This document shows, piece by piece, positions 54,627-63,973 of a stretch of DNA of 64,000 nt; position 1 is the stretch's first letter; the number at the start of each line of letters is the position of its first letter. The DNA lies in assembly GCF_012767755.2 (NCBI RefSeq), contig NZ_AP023189.1, positions 992,001 to 1,056,000 of the forward strand, in the 5' to 3' direction. The notes beneath the pieces are model-generated. The model was given only the letters and a program-made list of their open reading frames with translations, searched no databases and was not told where the DNA came from. Made by a program: the position numbers and the translations under genes. This stretch comes from Pseudomonas tohonis. Its GTDB lineage: Bacteria > Pseudomonadota > Gammaproteobacteria > Pseudomonadales > Pseudomonadaceae.

Positions 54627-55768
54627 ACAGCAACTTCGACCGCACCCTGTCCAACGAGGACGTGATGCGCCGCCGCGCCAGCCTGCTGCAGCGCCTGCAC
54701 ATCGATGGCCAGTTGCTGCTGCTCCTGCTGGTGCTGGCCGCCGGCAGCCTGTTCGTCCTCTATTCGGCCAGCGGCAAGCACTGGGACCTGCTGATGAAGC
54801 AGGCGTCGTCCTTCGGCCTGGGGCTGGTGGCGATGGTGGTCATCGCCCAGTTCGAGCCACGCTTCCTCGCCCGCTGGGTGCCCCTGGGCTACGTCGGCGG
54901 CGTGTCGCTGCTGATCGTGGTCGACATCATGGGCCACAACGCCATGGGCGCCACGCGCTGGATCAACATCCCGGGGGTGATCCGCTTCCAGCCCGCGGAG
55001 TTCATGAAGATCCTCATGCCGGCGACCATCGCCTGGTACCTGTCCAAGCGAACGCTGCCCCCCAAGCTCAAGCATGTGGTGGTGAGCCTGGCGCTGATCG
55101 TGGTGCCCTTCATCCTGGTGGTGCGCCAGCCGGACCTCGGCACCGCGCTGCTGATCCTCGCCTCGGGGGCCTTCGTGCTGTTCATGGCCGGGCTGCAGTG
55201 GCGCTGGATACTCGGCGCGGTCACGGCGGTGGTGCCGGTCGCGGTGGGGATGTGGTTCTTCGTCATGCACGACTACCAGAAGCAGCGGGTGCTGACCTTC
55301 CTCGACCCGGAAAGCGACCCGCTGGGCACCGGCTGGAACATCATCCAGTCGAAGGCGGCGATCGGCTCGGGCGGGGTGTTCGGCAAGGGCTGGCTGCTGG
55401 GCACCCAGTCGCACCTGGATTTTTTGCCCGAAAGCCACACGGACTTTATCATTGCCGTCCTCGGCGAAGAGTTCGGCCTGGTCGGCGTGTGCATCCTGCT
55501 GCTGGTCTACATGCTGTTGATCGGCCGCGGCCTGGTCATCACCGCGCAGGCACAGACCCTGTTCGGCAAGCTGCTGGCGGGCAGCCTGACCATGACCTTC
55601 TTCGTCTACGTGTTCGTCAACATCGGCATGGTCAGTGGCCTGCTGCCGGTGGTGGGAGTGCCCCTTCCCTTCATTAGCTACGGCGGAACTTCGCTGGTTA
55701 CGCTGCTGTCAGGGTTTGGGGTTTTGATGGCCATCCATACCCATCGCAAGTGGATCGCCCAGGTTTGA
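54623..55768 (+). CDS. rodA: SEDS peptidoglycan glycosyltransferase RodA
   Basis: 381 residues, about 10 membrane helices. GATRWINIPGVIRFQPAEFMKI, DLGTALLILASGAFVLFMAG and FLPESHTDFIIAVLGEEFGL (with the catalytic-region Asp) are SEDS landmarks, ending VPLPFISYGGTSLVTLLSGFGVLM. It polymerises glycan strands for cell elongation with PBP2. Also called mrdB. It starts in the mrdA stop (ATGA). Confidence 0.98.
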   Translation: MNSNFDRTLSNEDVMRRRASLLQRLHIDGQLLLLLLVLAAGSLFVLYSASGKHWDLLMKQASSFGLGLVAMVVIAQFEPRFLARWVPLGYVGGVSLLIVVDIMGHNAMGATRWINIPGVIRFQPAEFMKILMPATIAWYLSKRTLPPKLKHVVVSLALIVVPFILVVRQPDLGTALLILASGAFVLFMAGLQWRWILGAVTAVVPVAVGMWFFVMHDYQKQRVLTFLDPESDPLGTGWNIIQSKAAIGSGGVFGKGWLLGTQSHLDFLPESHTDFIIAVLGEEFGLVGVCILLLVYMLLIGRGLVITAQAQTLFGKLLAGSLTMTFFVYVFVNIGMVSGLLPVVGVPLPFISYGGTSLVTLLSGFGVLMAIHTHRKWIAQV

Positions 55769-55773
55769 TACGA

Positions 55774-56787
55774 GTGAATAATTTGAAAATACTGCGCAGC
55801 TGGATGGTGCGGGGGACCCTGGGTCTCGGCGGCGTGCTGGGAGCCGCCGCGCCGGCCCTGGCGGGGGACTACGAAGGCAGCCCGCAGGTCGCCGAGTTCG
55901 TCGCGGAGATGACCCGTGACTACGGCTTCGCCGGGGAGCAGCTGGTCAGCCTGTTCCGCGAGGTTGAACGCAAGCAGGCGATCCTCGATGCGATTTCGCG
56001 GCCGGCCGAACGGGTCAAGCCGTGGAAGGAATACCGCCCGATCTTCATCACCGATGCGCGCATCCAGAAAGGCGTGGCCTTCTGGAACCAGCACGCCGAC
56101 GCCCTGGCCCGTGCCGAGAAGGAGTACGGCGTGCCGGCCCAGGTGATCGTGGCGATCATCGGCGTCGAGACCTTCTATGGCGGCAACACCGGCAGCTACC
56201 GGGTGATCGATGCCCTGTCGACCCTGGGCTTCGACTACCCGCCGCGTGCCGAATTCTTCCGCAAGCAGTTGAAGGAGTTCCTCCTGCTGGCGCGCGAAGA
56301 GCAGGTCGACCCGCTCACCCTGAAGGGCTCCTACGCCGGCGCCATGGGGCTGCCGCAGTTCATGCCCAGCAGCTTCCGCGCCTATGCGGTGGACTTCGAC
56401 GGTGACGGCCACATCGATATCTGGACCAACCCGGTGGACGCCATCGGCAGCGTGGCCAGCTACTTCAAGCGTCATGGCTGGGTAGCCGGCCAGCCGGTGG
56501 TCAGCCGCGCCCAGGTGCGTGGCGAGAATGCCGAGCAGGGCCTCACCGAAGGCCTGGACCCGGTGAAGAATGTCGGCGAACTGCGTGCCCTGGGCTGGGC
56601 AAGCGGGGATGCCTTGCGCGATGATCTCGCCGTCACGGCCTTCAGGCTGGATGGCGCGGACGGCATGGAGTACTGGATGGGCCTGCCCAACTTCTACGTG
56701 ATCACCCGCTACAATCGCAGCGTGATGTATTCCATGGCGGTGCATCAGCTTTCAGAATCCTTGGTCAATGCGCGGGGCGGGCGTTAA
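55774..56787 (+). CDS. mltB: Lytic murein transglycosylase B (MltB/SltB1 family)
   Basis: 337 residues with a Sec-type N-terminus ending in APALAGDY. The catalytic Glu lies in IVAIIGVETFYGGNTGSYRVIDAL. GAMGLPQFMPSSFRAYAVDFDGDGHIDIW is the family signature. GTG 55774 is chosen so the signal peptide is basic then hydrophobic. GTG 55750 would overlap rodA, and TTG 55783 and ATG 55804 also exist. It cleaves glycan strands between MurNAc and GlcNAc in the periplasm. Confidence 0.93.
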   Translation: MNNLKILRSWMVRGTLGLGGVLGAAAPALAGDYEGSPQVAEFVAEMTRDYGFAGEQLVSLFREVERKQAILDAISRPAERVKPWKEYRPIFITDARIQKGVAFWNQHADALARAEKEYGVPAQVIVAIIGVETFYGGNTGSYRVIDALSTLGFDYPPRAEFFRKQLKEFLLLAREEQVDPLTLKGSYAGAMGLPQFMPSSFRAYAVDFDGDGHIDIWTNPVDAIGSVASYFKRHGWVAGQPVVSRAQVRGENAEQGLTEGLDPVKNVGELRALGWASGDALRDDLAVTAFRLDGADGMEYWMGLPNFYVITRYNRSVMYSMAVHQLSESLVNARGGR

Positions 56788-56790
56788 CAC

Positions 56791-57795
56791 ATGCGGCAGA
56801 TGCCGATCAGATTCGCAGCTTACGGTGCCTTGGTGCTGCTGCTCGCCAGCTGCTCCAGCAGCCGTTCCCCGCAGCCGGTACAACAAGGCGGGCCGATCTC
56901 CGGTCCTGGCGATTATTCGCGTCCGCACAAGGACGGGGCGCCCTGGTGGGACGTCGACGTCTCGCGGATCCCCGACGCGGTGCCGATGCCGCACTACGGC
57001 TCGATCAAGGCCAACCCCTATACGGTGCTGGGCAAGACCTACTACCCGATGAGCGATGCGCGCCGCTACCAGGCCACCGGCACCGCTTCCTGGTATGGCA
57101 CCAAGTTCCATGGGCAGGCCACCGCCAACGGCGAGGCCTACGACCTCTACGGCATGACCGCTGCGCACAAGACCCTGCCGCTGCCGAGCTACGTCAAGGT
57201 GACCAACCTGGACAACGGCCGCACGGTGATCCTGCGCGTGAACGACCGTGGCCCGTTCTACTCCGACCGCATCATCGACCTGTCCTTCGCCGCCGCGAAG
57301 AAGCTCGGCTATGCCGAAACCGGCACCGCGCGGGTCAAGGTCGAGGGCATCGACCCCAACGAGTGGTGGGCCGCCCAGGGCCGTCCGGTGCCGATGGTGC
57401 TGGCGCAGCCGCAGCAGGTGGCCAAGCCCCAGCCGGCGCCCGCGCCCGTTCAGGTCGCCAGCGCTCCGGTCGAGCAGTACACCCCGCCGCCCGCGCAGCA
57501 CGCGGCCGCCGTGCTGCCCGTGCAGATCGACGCAAAAAAAAACGGTTCACTCGGAGCATCTGGCCTGTATCTCCAGGTGGGCGCATTCGCCAATCCGGAC
57601 GCTGCGGAGCTCCTCAAGGACAAGCTGAGCGGGATGGTGAGTGCCCCGGTATTCATCAGCTCGGTCGTGCGCAATCAGCAGATCCTGCACCGGGTGCGCC
57701 TGGGGCCGATCGACACGCAGGGTGAAGCGCAGCAATTGCAGGACAGCGTTCGCCTGGCCAACCTCGGCCAGCCGACCCTGGTGAAGCCGGACTGA
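56791..57795 (+). CDS. rlpA: RlpA septal-ring lytic transglycosylase lipoprotein
   Basis: 334 residues. Lipobox LLLASCSS (Cys21), DPBB domain (about 92-180: ATGTASWYGTKFHGQATANGE, LPSYVKVTNLDNGR, VNDRGPFYSDRIIDLS) and C-terminal SPOR domain (about 254-330, LYLQVGAFANPDAAELL). It cleaves denuded glycan at the septum. The linker contains nine consecutive A bases (57534-57542, codons Lys-Lys-Asn). A second ATG lies at 56800. Confidence 0.96.
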   Translation: MRQMPIRFAAYGALVLLLASCSSSRSPQPVQQGGPISGPGDYSRPHKDGAPWWDVDVSRIPDAVPMPHYGSIKANPYTVLGKTYYPMSDARRYQATGTASWYGTKFHGQATANGEAYDLYGMTAAHKTLPLPSYVKVTNLDNGRTVILRVNDRGPFYSDRIIDLSFAAAKKLGYAETGTARVKVEGIDPNEWWAAQGRPVPMVLAQPQQVAKPQPAPAPVQVASAPVEQYTPPPAQHAAAVLPVQIDAKKNGSLGASGLYLQVGAFANPDAAELLKDKLSGMVSAPVFISSVVRNQQILHRVRLGPIDTQGEAQQLQDSVRLANLGQPTLVKPD

Positions 57796-57853
57796 CGGCT
57801 TCGTTCTTTGCCCGCGAGGGCCTGTTAGACCATTAGCAACTTCAGAGAGACGG

Positions 57854-59017
57854 ATGAACATCATCAGCTTTGCGAAACGCCTTCTACTGCCAGCAGCCCT
57901 GCTCATCGCCGCGCCGGTCGCCCTGGCCGCCGAGCAGATCGTCCCATCGCCGCCGCAACTGGCTGCCAAGGCCTATGTGCTGATGGATGCCGCCAGTGGC
58001 CAGGTCCTGGTCGAGAACAACGGTGACGAGCGCCTGCCGCCCGCGAGCCTGACCAAGCTGATGACCGCGTACATCGCCACCCTGGAAATCCGCAAGGGCC
58101 AGATCGGCGAGAACGACCCGGTGACCATCAGCGAGCACGCCTGGCGCACCGGCGGTTCGCGCATGTTCGTCCAGGTCAACACCCAGGTGTCCCTGAGCGA
58201 CCTGCTGCACGGCATCATCATCCAGTCCGGCAACGACGCCAGCGTCGCCGTGGCCGAGCACATCGCCGGCAGCGAAGACGCCTTCGCCGACATGATGAAC
58301 ACCACCGCCGAGAAGCTCGGCATGACCGGCAGCCACTTCATGAACGCCACCGGCCTGCCCAATCCGGAGCACTACTCCACCGCGCACGACATGGCCCGCC
58401 TGGCCCGCGCGATCATCTACGAGGACCCGGCGCACTACGCCATCTACTCGCAGAAGGAGTTCTTCTGGAACAACATCAAGCAGCCCAACCGCAACCTGCT
58501 GCTGTGGCGCGACAAGACCGTGGACGGCCTGAAGACCGGCCACACCGAGGAAGCCGGCTTCTGCCTGGTGGCCTCCGCCGTGCGTGACAACCAGCGCCTG
58601 ATCGCCGTGGTGTTCGGCACCAACAGCGAGCAGGCCCGTGCCGCCGAGACCCAGAAGCTGCTGACCTACGGTTTCCGTTTCTTCGAGACCAAGACCTTCT
58701 ACCAGAAGGGCGCCGAGCTGGCCAAAGCCCAGGTCTGGAAGGGCGCTTCGCGCGAAGTGAAGGCAGGCCTGGCCAGCGACCTGACCATGACCCTGCCCAA
58801 GGGCCAGCTGCAGAAACTGCAGGCCGCCATGACCCTGTCCCCGCAACTGGTCGCGCCCATCAAGCAGGGCGACGTGATCGGCAAGGTCGAGGTCAAGCTG
58901 GACGACAAGGTGGTGCACAGCGCCGACCTGGTCGCCCTGGAGGCCGTCGAAGAAGGTGGCTTCTTCCGCCGCCTGTGGGATAGCATCCGCCTGTTCTTCT
59001 ACGGCCTGTTCAACTGA
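57854..59017 (+). CDS. dacA: D-alanyl-D-alanine carboxypeptidase, PBP5 type
   Basis: 387 residues with a signal peptide cleaved after ALAAE (about 25). The active-site motifs are Ser65-x-x-Lys68 (PPASLTKLM), Ser125-Gly126-Asn127 and Lys227-Thr228-Gly229. A C-terminal PBP5 beta domain and an amphipathic anchor ([17 protein letters not shown]) follow. It removes the terminal D-Ala from pentapeptide in the periplasm. P. aeruginosa calls the gene at this place dacC. It follows rlpA by 58 bp. Confidence 0.97.
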   Translation: MNIISFAKRLLLPAALLIAAPVALAAEQIVPSPPQLAAKAYVLMDAASGQVLVENNGDERLPPASLTKLMTAYIATLEIRKGQIGENDPVTISEHAWRTGGSRMFVQVNTQVSLSDLLHGIIIQSGNDASVAVAEHIAGSEDAFADMMNTTAEKLGMTGSHFMNATGLPNPEHYSTAHDMARLARAIIYEDPAHYAIYSQKEFFWNNIKQPNRNLLLWRDKTVDGLKTGHTEEAGFCLVASAVRDNQRLIAVVFGTNSEQARAAETQKLLTYGFRFFETKTFYQKGAELAKAQVWKGASREVKAGLASDLTMTLPKGQLQKLQAAMTLSPQLVAPIKQGDVIGKVEVKLDDKVVHSADLVALEAVEEGGFFRRLWDSIRLFFYGLFN

Positions 59018-59047
59018 GCCGAGCCGTACCAACCGACCTACTGAGCC

Positions 59048-59081
59048 GACGCCCCGCACCCCACCCGGGTGGCGGGGCGTC
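59048..59081 (+). terminator. Hairpin between dacA and ybeD
   Basis: Ten-base arms GACGCCCCGC (59048-59057) and GCGGGGCGTC (59072-59081), beginning 31 bases after the dacA stop, with no U-run. It is probably a partial terminator within the dacA-ybeD-lipB gene string. Confidence 0.5.
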
Positions 59082-59111
59082 CGCATCGCGGACTACGAGT
59101 CCGCCGCCGCC

Positions 59112-59393
59112 ATGACCGACGAAACCGACGTACAAGCCCCAAAAATCGAATTCCCCTGCGAGCGCTACCCGATCAAGGTGATCGGCGATGCCGGCGAGGG
59201 CTTCTCCGACCTGGTCGTCGAGATCATCCAGCGCCATGCGCCGGACCTCGACGTCACCACCCTGGTGGCACGCGACAGCCGCAACGGCCGCTTCCTCTCC
59301 GTGCAGGTACTGATCACCGCCACCAGCGTCGACCAGTTGCAGGCGATTCACGTCGACCTGCGCGCTACCGGCCGCGTGCACATGGTGCTCTAG
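59112..59393 (+). CDS. ybeD: YbeD/DUF493 family protein
   Basis: 93 residues. [22 protein letters not shown] and [32 protein letters not shown] are DUF493. It has a ferredoxin-like/ACT-like fold; a link to lipoate metabolism is suggested by constant linkage to lipB, but the function is unknown. Its stop overlaps the lipB start by one base (TAGTG). Confidence 0.95.
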   Translation: MTDETDVQAPKIEFPCERYPIKVIGDAGEGFSDLVVEIIQRHAPDLDVTTLVARDSRNGRFLSVQVLITATSVDQLQAIHVDLRATGRVHMVL

Positions 59394-60013
59394 TGGCGCC
59401 CGAGCTCATCGTGCGTCACCTGGGGTTGGCCGAATACCTGCCGACCCTGGAGGCGATGCGCCGGCTCACCGCCGAGCGCGACGACACCACCCCCGACGAA
59501 ATCTGGCTGCTGCAGCACCCCCGGGTATTCACCCAGGGGCAGGCCGGCAAGGCCGAGCACCTGCTGGCACCGGGCGATATCCCGGTGGTGCAGGTCGATC
59601 GTGGCGGCCAGGTGACCTACCACGGTCCCGGCCAGCTGGTGGGCTACCTGATGCTCGACCTGCGCCGCCTGGGCCTGGGTGTGCGCGAGCTGGTGACGAC
59701 CATGGAGCTGAGCCTGGTCGAGCTGCTGGCCGGCTACGGCATCGAGGCGGCGCCCAGGGCGGATGCGCCCGGGGTCTACGTGGCGGGCGACAAGATCGCC
59801 TCGCTGGGCCTGCGGGTCAGCCGCGGCTGTTCCTTCCACGGCCTGGCGCTCAACGTGGACATGGACATGTCGCCCTTCCAGCGCATCAACCCCTGCGGTT
59901 ACGCCGGCCTGAAGATGGTGCAACTCAAGGAGCTGGTCGCGCCGGCGCCGCCCCTCGACGAGGTGGCGCAGCGCCTGGAGCGGATCCTGCGCGAGCGGCT
60001 GTACCCGCGCTAG
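59393..60013 (+). CDS. lipB: Lipoyl(octanoyl) transferase
   Basis: 206 residues. GTG start, overlapping ybeD by one base. [23 protein letters not shown] is the family signature, [23 protein letters not shown] carries the catalytic Lys, and [14 protein letters not shown] the catalytic Cys. It moves octanoyl from ACP to lipoyl domains for LipA. A strong terminator follows. Confidence 0.97.
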   Translation: MAPELIVRHLGLAEYLPTLEAMRRLTAERDDTTPDEIWLLQHPRVFTQGQAGKAEHLLAPGDIPVVQVDRGGQVTYHGPGQLVGYLMLDLRRLGLGVRELVTTMELSLVELLAGYGIEAAPRADAPGVYVAGDKIASLGLRVSRGCSFHGLALNVDMDMSPFQRINPCGYAGLKMVQLKELVAPAPPLDEVAQRLERILRERLYPR

Positions 60014-60021
60014 ACGGGTAC

Positions 60022-60049
60022 AAAAAAGGCGCCCGGTGGGCGCCTTTTT
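60022..60049. terminator. Bidirectional rho-independent terminator between lipB and lipA
   Basis: GGCGCCC (60028-60034) pairs with GGGCGCC (60038-60044), loop GGT, flanked by A6 (60022-60027) and T5 (60045-60049). It ends lipB on the plus strand and, in form, can also serve lipA on the minus strand. Confidence 0.9.
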
Positions 60050-60114
60050 CATAAGCCTGGCCTTCCTTCATCGCAACCCGCCCCGGTTTCCCGGGGCGGC
60101 CTTGCCGTGGCCGC

Positions 60115-61167
60115 TCAGCCCAGGTTGAGGGCGGGGATAAGGCTGGTGTCCTGGGGCTGGCCCGGCACCGGTACCGGTGCGGCGAGGCCCAGGTTGTTCT
60201 TCTCGAACACCCGGTCGGCGCGGTAGCTGGAGCGCACCAGCGGGCCGGCGGCGACTTCCATGAAGCCCTTCTCCAGGCCGATGTCGCGGAAGCGGTTGAA
60301 CTCCTCGGGGCTGACCCAGCGCTGGACCTTGAGGTGGTTGCGGGTCGGTTGCAGGTACTGGCCGAGGGTCAGGATGTCGACGCCGATGGCGCGCAGGTCG
60401 TCCATGGCCTCGATGACTTCCTCGTCGGTCTCGCCCAGGCCGAGCATCAGGCTGGTCTTGGTCAGTACCGACGGGCGGTGGCGCTTGGCGTGCGCCAGGG
60501 CGTTCAGGGTCTTCTCGTAGCCGGCGCGGGGGTCGCGTACCTCGTGGGTCAGGCGCTTGACCGTCTCGACGTTCTGCGCGAACACCTCGAGTCCCGAATC
60601 GACCACGCGCTCGATGGCCTGGAGATCACCGTCGAAGTCGGGCGTCAGGGCTTCCACCACCACATGGGGGGTGCGCTCCTTGATGGCGCGCACGCAGGCC
60701 GCGTAGTGGCTGGCGCCGCCGTCGTCCAGGTCGTCGCGGTCCACCGAGGTCAGCACGATGTAGCGCAACGCCATCAGCTCGACGGACTTGGCGGTGTTCT
60801 GAGGCTCTTCCTGGTCCAGCCAGCCATTGGGGTTGCCGGTGTCCACGGCGCAGAAGCGGCAGGCGCGGGTGCACACCGAGCCCATCAACATGATGGTGGC
60901 GGTGCCGTTGGACCAGCACTCGCCCATGTTCGGGCAATGGGATTCCTGGCACACGGTGCTCAGGCGGTGCTCGCCGACGTTGCGCTTGACCGCCTCGAAA
61001 CGGCTGCCGCCGGGAGCCTTCACCCGCAGCCAGCTGGGCTTGGGTTCGAATACCTGGGGTTCGGCCGAGGCGCGGCGCTTCTGGCCATCCTTGATCGCCG
61101 TGATGCCCTGGGCATTACGGAACTTCTCGCCACTGGCGACGGGTTTGGACGGGGCTGAATCGGACAT
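60115..61167 (-). CDS. lipA: Lipoyl synthase
   Basis: 350 residues, radical SAM. The auxiliary cluster is bound by [12 protein letters not shown] and a cysteine in the N-terminal segment, and the radical cluster by [24 protein letters not shown] and the C-terminal RSSYRAD, with the cluster Ser, complete the signature. It inserts two sulfurs into octanoyl groups. Convergent with lipB. ATG 61167 is taken as start. Confidence 0.97.
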   Translation of the reverse strand: MSDSAPSKPVASGEKFRNAQGITAIKDGQKRRASAEPQVFEPKPSWLRVKAPGGSRFEAVKRNVGEHRLSTVCQESHCPNMGECWSNGTATIMLMGSVCTRACRFCAVDTGNPNGWLDQEEPQNTAKSVELMALRYIVLTSVDRDDLDDGGASHYAACVRAIKERTPHVVVEALTPDFDGDLQAIERVVDSGLEVFAQNVETVKRLTHEVRDPRAGYEKTLNALAHAKRHRPSVLTKTSLMLGLGETDEEVIEAMDDLRAIGVDILTLGQYLQPTRNHLKVQRWVSPEEFNRFRDIGLEKGFMEVAAGPLVRSSYRADRVFEKNNLGLAAPVPVPGQPQDTSLIPALNLG

Positions 61168-61349
61168 CGGAACTGGCTCCGCTAGAGGCTCAGTTGGCTG
61201 CCACGGGGGCAAAAAGGGGTGGCGCAGTGTAACACAGCGGCCTGTATCGGCTGGAGCGAAATGACCGGATGGTCAACTGCCCGCCTGTGCGGTCCGGAGG
61301 GGCCCCGGCTGTGGCCGGGCGACCCGTGGCCCGGTCCAGGCGGGGCGCT

Positions 61350-62651
61350 TCAGCGTGCGCCGCGCAATTGCTCGAGCAGCTGCTGGTTGGGGTAGCCGTC
61401 GGCCGGCCAGCCGAGCTGCTGCTGGTAGCCACGGATGGCCTTGCGGGTGTTGGCACCGATGATGCCGTCGGCGGCACCGGGGTTGTAGCCACCGCTGGCC
61501 AGGGCCTCCTGCAGCTCGATTCGCTCGGTGCGGCTCAGGGGCTTGTCGCCCTTGGGCCAGGTGCCAGCGATCAGCCCCTGGCCGTCGAAGCGCTGGGACA
61601 GCAGGCCGATGGCCAGGGCGTAGGAAGACGAGTTGTTGTACTTGAGGATGGCGCGGAAGTTGTCCAGCACCAGGAATGCCGGGCCGCGGTAGCCGGCCGG
61701 CAGCAGCAGGTAGCCGCGCTCCTGGGCCAGGTGCGCGGGCAACGGTACGCGCACGCCCAGCGCCTGCCACTCGGCCACGGTCTTGCGGGTGTCGGTGTCG
61801 GCCTGGGCGTAGTCGAAGCCGGCTGGCAGCTTCACTTCGGCGCCCCATGGCTTGCCCTTCTGCCAGCCCGAGGCCTGCAGGTAGTGGGCAGTGGAGGCCA
61901 GGGCGTCGGCGGTGGAGTTCCAGATGTCGCGGCGGCCGTCGCCGTCGAAGTCCACCGCATGGGTGTTGTAGGTGGTGGGGATGAACTGGGTCTGGCCCAT
62001 GGCGCCGGCCCAGGAGCCACGCATGCCGGCGGGCTTGATGTCGCCGTGCTGGATGATCTCCAGGGCGGCGATCAGCTGGGCGTGAGCGAAGGCCGGGCGG
62101 CGACCTTCGTAGGCCAGGGTGGCGAGGGAGCGGATCACCGACTTGTCGCCCATGAACTGGCCGAAGCTGCTTTCCATGCCCCAGACGGCCACCAGGGTCT
62201 GGCGGTCGACGGCGTAGCGCTGCTCGATGGCGTCGAGTATCCGCGCGTGTTCCGCCAGCAGGGCCTGGCCCTTGCGCACGCGGTACGGCGACACGGCCCC
62301 TTCGAGGTATTCCCAGACCGGCCGGGTGAACTCGGGCTGGCTCTGGTCGGCGGTGACCACGGCGGGGTCCGGTTCGACGCCCTGGAAGGCCTGGTCGAAA
62401 ATGGTGGCGCGGATGCCGGCGGCCAGGGCTTCCTGGCGGAAGCGGGCACGCCATTGCTCGAAGGTCTCATCGGGCAGCACTTCGGGTGCGACCGGCGGCT
62501 GGACGGGGGAGGCTTGGGTGGCGGGTTGCGCCGGGGCGCTGGCCAGGGGAGCGGAGGTGTTCGGGGTGTCGGCGCAGGCGCTGAGGACTGCGAGGGTGGT
62601 GGCCACTGCCAGGCTGCGGAGGATCAGGCCGGGTACGGGGGCGAGGAGCAT
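61350..62651 (-). CDS. Lytic murein transglycosylase, MltB family, with peptidoglycan-binding domain
   Basis: 433 residues. Lipobox-like VLSACAD (Cys26), MltB-type domain (about 60-340: LVAVWGMESSFGQFMGDKSVIRSL with the catalytic Glu, SWAGAMGQTQFIPTTYNTHAVDFDGDGRRDIW) and a C-terminal PGBD (about 372-430, LQEALASGGYNPGAADGIIG). Together with the enzyme at 55774 the window holds two MltB-family transglycosylases. Probably SltB3/SltH type; the exact name is uncertain. Confidence 0.92.
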   Translation of the reverse strand: MLLAPVPGLILRSLAVATTLAVLSACADTPNTSAPLASAPAQPATQASPVQPPVAPEVLPDETFEQWRARFRQEALAAGIRATIFDQAFQGVEPDPAVVTADQSQPEFTRPVWEYLEGAVSPYRVRKGQALLAEHARILDAIEQRYAVDRQTLVAVWGMESSFGQFMGDKSVIRSLATLAYEGRRPAFAHAQLIAALEIIQHGDIKPAGMRGSWAGAMGQTQFIPTTYNTHAVDFDGDGRRDIWNSTADALASTAHYLQASGWQKGKPWGAEVKLPAGFDYAQADTDTRKTVAEWQALGVRVPLPAHLAQERGYLLLPAGYRGPAFLVLDNFRAILKYNNSSSYALAIGLLSQRFDGQGLIAGTWPKGDKPLSRTERIELQEALASGGYNPGAADGIIGANTRKAIRGYQQQLGWPADGYPNQQLLEQLRGAR

Positions 62652-62707
62652 GGGGCGGTCTCGACAGCTGCAAAAACAAGCCGCGACCTTAACACGGATG
62701 ACTCTTT

Positions 62708-62860
62708 TCAGGCGGCCAGAAGCGAAGAAGCCTCCCAGTTACGGGAGGCTTCGCGGCGGTAGCTGCCTTTGCCTTTCAGTGGCTGTTCCTGACGGCTGCG
62801 GAACAGGGGCTGGGCGACGATGCTCTTCGCCTTGTTGGGTTTCTTGCGTTGCTTGGCCAT
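62708..62860 (-). CDS. arfA: Alternative ribosome-rescue factor ArfA
   Basis: 50 residues. MAKQRKKPNKAKSIVAQ, then PLFRSRQEQPLKGKGSYRREASRNWEASS, which carries the PLFRxRxExxKKGKGSYxR and NWEAS motifs of ArfA. It recruits RF2 to ribosomes stalled on non-stop mRNA as a backup to tmRNA. A 10-bp hairpin lies inside the last codons, as in other arfA genes, where it causes truncated, non-stop messages. The gene is too short to be prominent. Confidence 0.93.
   Translation of the reverse strand: MAKQRKKPNKAKSIVAQPLFRSRQEQPLKGKGSYRREASRNWEASSLLAA
62727..62752 (-). promoter_or_regulatory. Intragenic hairpin at the 3' end of arfA
   Basis: GAAGCCTCCC (62727-62736) and GGGAGGCTTC (62743-62752) form a perfect 10-bp stem with a 6-base loop within the coding region, ending 17 bases before the stop codon. 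In known arfA genes such a stem stops transcription or is cut by RNase III, producing a non-stop mRNA whose peptide is destroyed by tmRNA unless tmRNA is lacking. Confidence 0.8.
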
Positions 62861-62935
62861 GGCCGACTCTCCACTGGGCGCCTGCGGGGTTGCAGGCGCG
62901 CGCATCTTGCTCCCGCGTGCGGGCGATGTCCAGTG

Positions 62936-63973
62936 TCAGGCGGCGGGGATGGGCAGGCGCTGGCCGGCGAGGCTGAGCGCGAGGTGTGCGAGGCCGATCC
63001 ACGGATCGCCGGGGGCCTGGCCCTTTATCTGTGCATCGATGCGCTGGGCATCGCTGAGCAGTTGGTTCCAGCGCGAGGCGGGATGACGTTGCAGGGCACG
63101 GCTGACCAGGGGGCGGCGCTTGTCCCACACCGGCGGGCGGGCGGAGGCGAAGGCTTTCTCCAGCGGCACGCCCTGGGCGTACTGCTGGGCGATGCCGGCC
63201 AGCTGGCGCAGTTCGCGGGCCAGCGCCCAGAGGATCACGGGCGTTTCCACGCCTTCGCCGCGCAGGCCTTCGAGGGTGCGCAGGGTATGCGCGGCCTCGC
63301 CGTTGAGCGCGGCGTCGATCAGGCCGAAGACGTCGAAGCGGGCGCTGTCGGCCACTGCGGCCTGCACGGTGGCGGCGTCGATCTGGCCGCCTTCGGCGAG
63401 CAGCTTGAGCTTCTCGATCTCCTGGGCGGCGGCCAGCAGGTTGCCTTCGACGCGGGCGGCGATCAGGTCGACCGCCTCCTGGTTGGCGGCGAGACCGGCC
63501 TGGGCCAGGCGCTGGCGTATCCATTGAGGCAACTGGTGGGCGTCCACCGGCCAGATCTGCAGGAACTGGGCATTGGGACCGTCGATCAGGGCCTTGGCCC
63601 ATTTGGTCTTCTGTGTACTGCCGTCCAGCTTGGGCAGGCTCACCAGCAGCAGGGTGTCTTCCGGCGGCCGCGAAAGGTATTCGAGCAGGGCGGCGGCACC
63701 CTTGTCCCCGGGCTTGCCATTGGGGATGCGCAATTCGATCAGGCGCTTGTCGGCGAACAGCGAGAGGCTGGCGCCGGCTTCATGCAGTTGCCCCCAGTCG
63801 AAGCTGGCCTCGACGTTGAAGACCTGGCGTTCGTTGAAGTCGCGCTCGCGGCAGGCCGTGCGGATGGCGTCGCAGGCTTCCTGGCACAGCAGCGGCTCGT
63901 CGCCGCTGACGATGTAGACAGGGGCGAGGTTGCCTTGCAGGTGCTTGCTGAGTTGGGCGGCGTTGAGCTTCAT
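62936..63973 (-). CDS. holA: DNA polymerase III delta subunit
   Basis: 345 residues. MKLNAAQLSKHLQGNLAPVYIVSGDEPLLCQEACDAIR starts the HolA N-terminal domain. SLFADKRLIELRIPNGKPG, VSLPKLDGSTQKTKWAKAL and FGLIDAALNGEAAHTLRTLEGLRGEGVETPVILWALARELRQL are typical. It opens the sliding clamp as part of the clamp loader. The ATGA at 63970-63973 suggests an upstream gene (lptE in Pseudomonas) ends in the overlap, but only 31 bases of it would be visible. Confidence 0.96.
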   Translation of the reverse strand: MKLNAAQLSKHLQGNLAPVYIVSGDEPLLCQEACDAIRTACRERDFNERQVFNVEASFDWGQLHEAGASLSLFADKRLIELRIPNGKPGDKGAAALLEYLSRPPEDTLLLVSLPKLDGSTQKTKWAKALIDGPNAQFLQIWPVDAHQLPQWIRQRLAQAGLAANQEAVDLIAARVEGNLLAAAQEIEKLKLLAEGGQIDAATVQAAVADSARFDVFGLIDAALNGEAAHTLRTLEGLRGEGVETPVILWALARELRQLAGIAQQYAQGVPLEKAFASARPPVWDKRRPLVSRALQRHPASRWNQLLSDAQRIDAQIKGQAPGDPWIGLAHLALSLAGQRLPIPAA

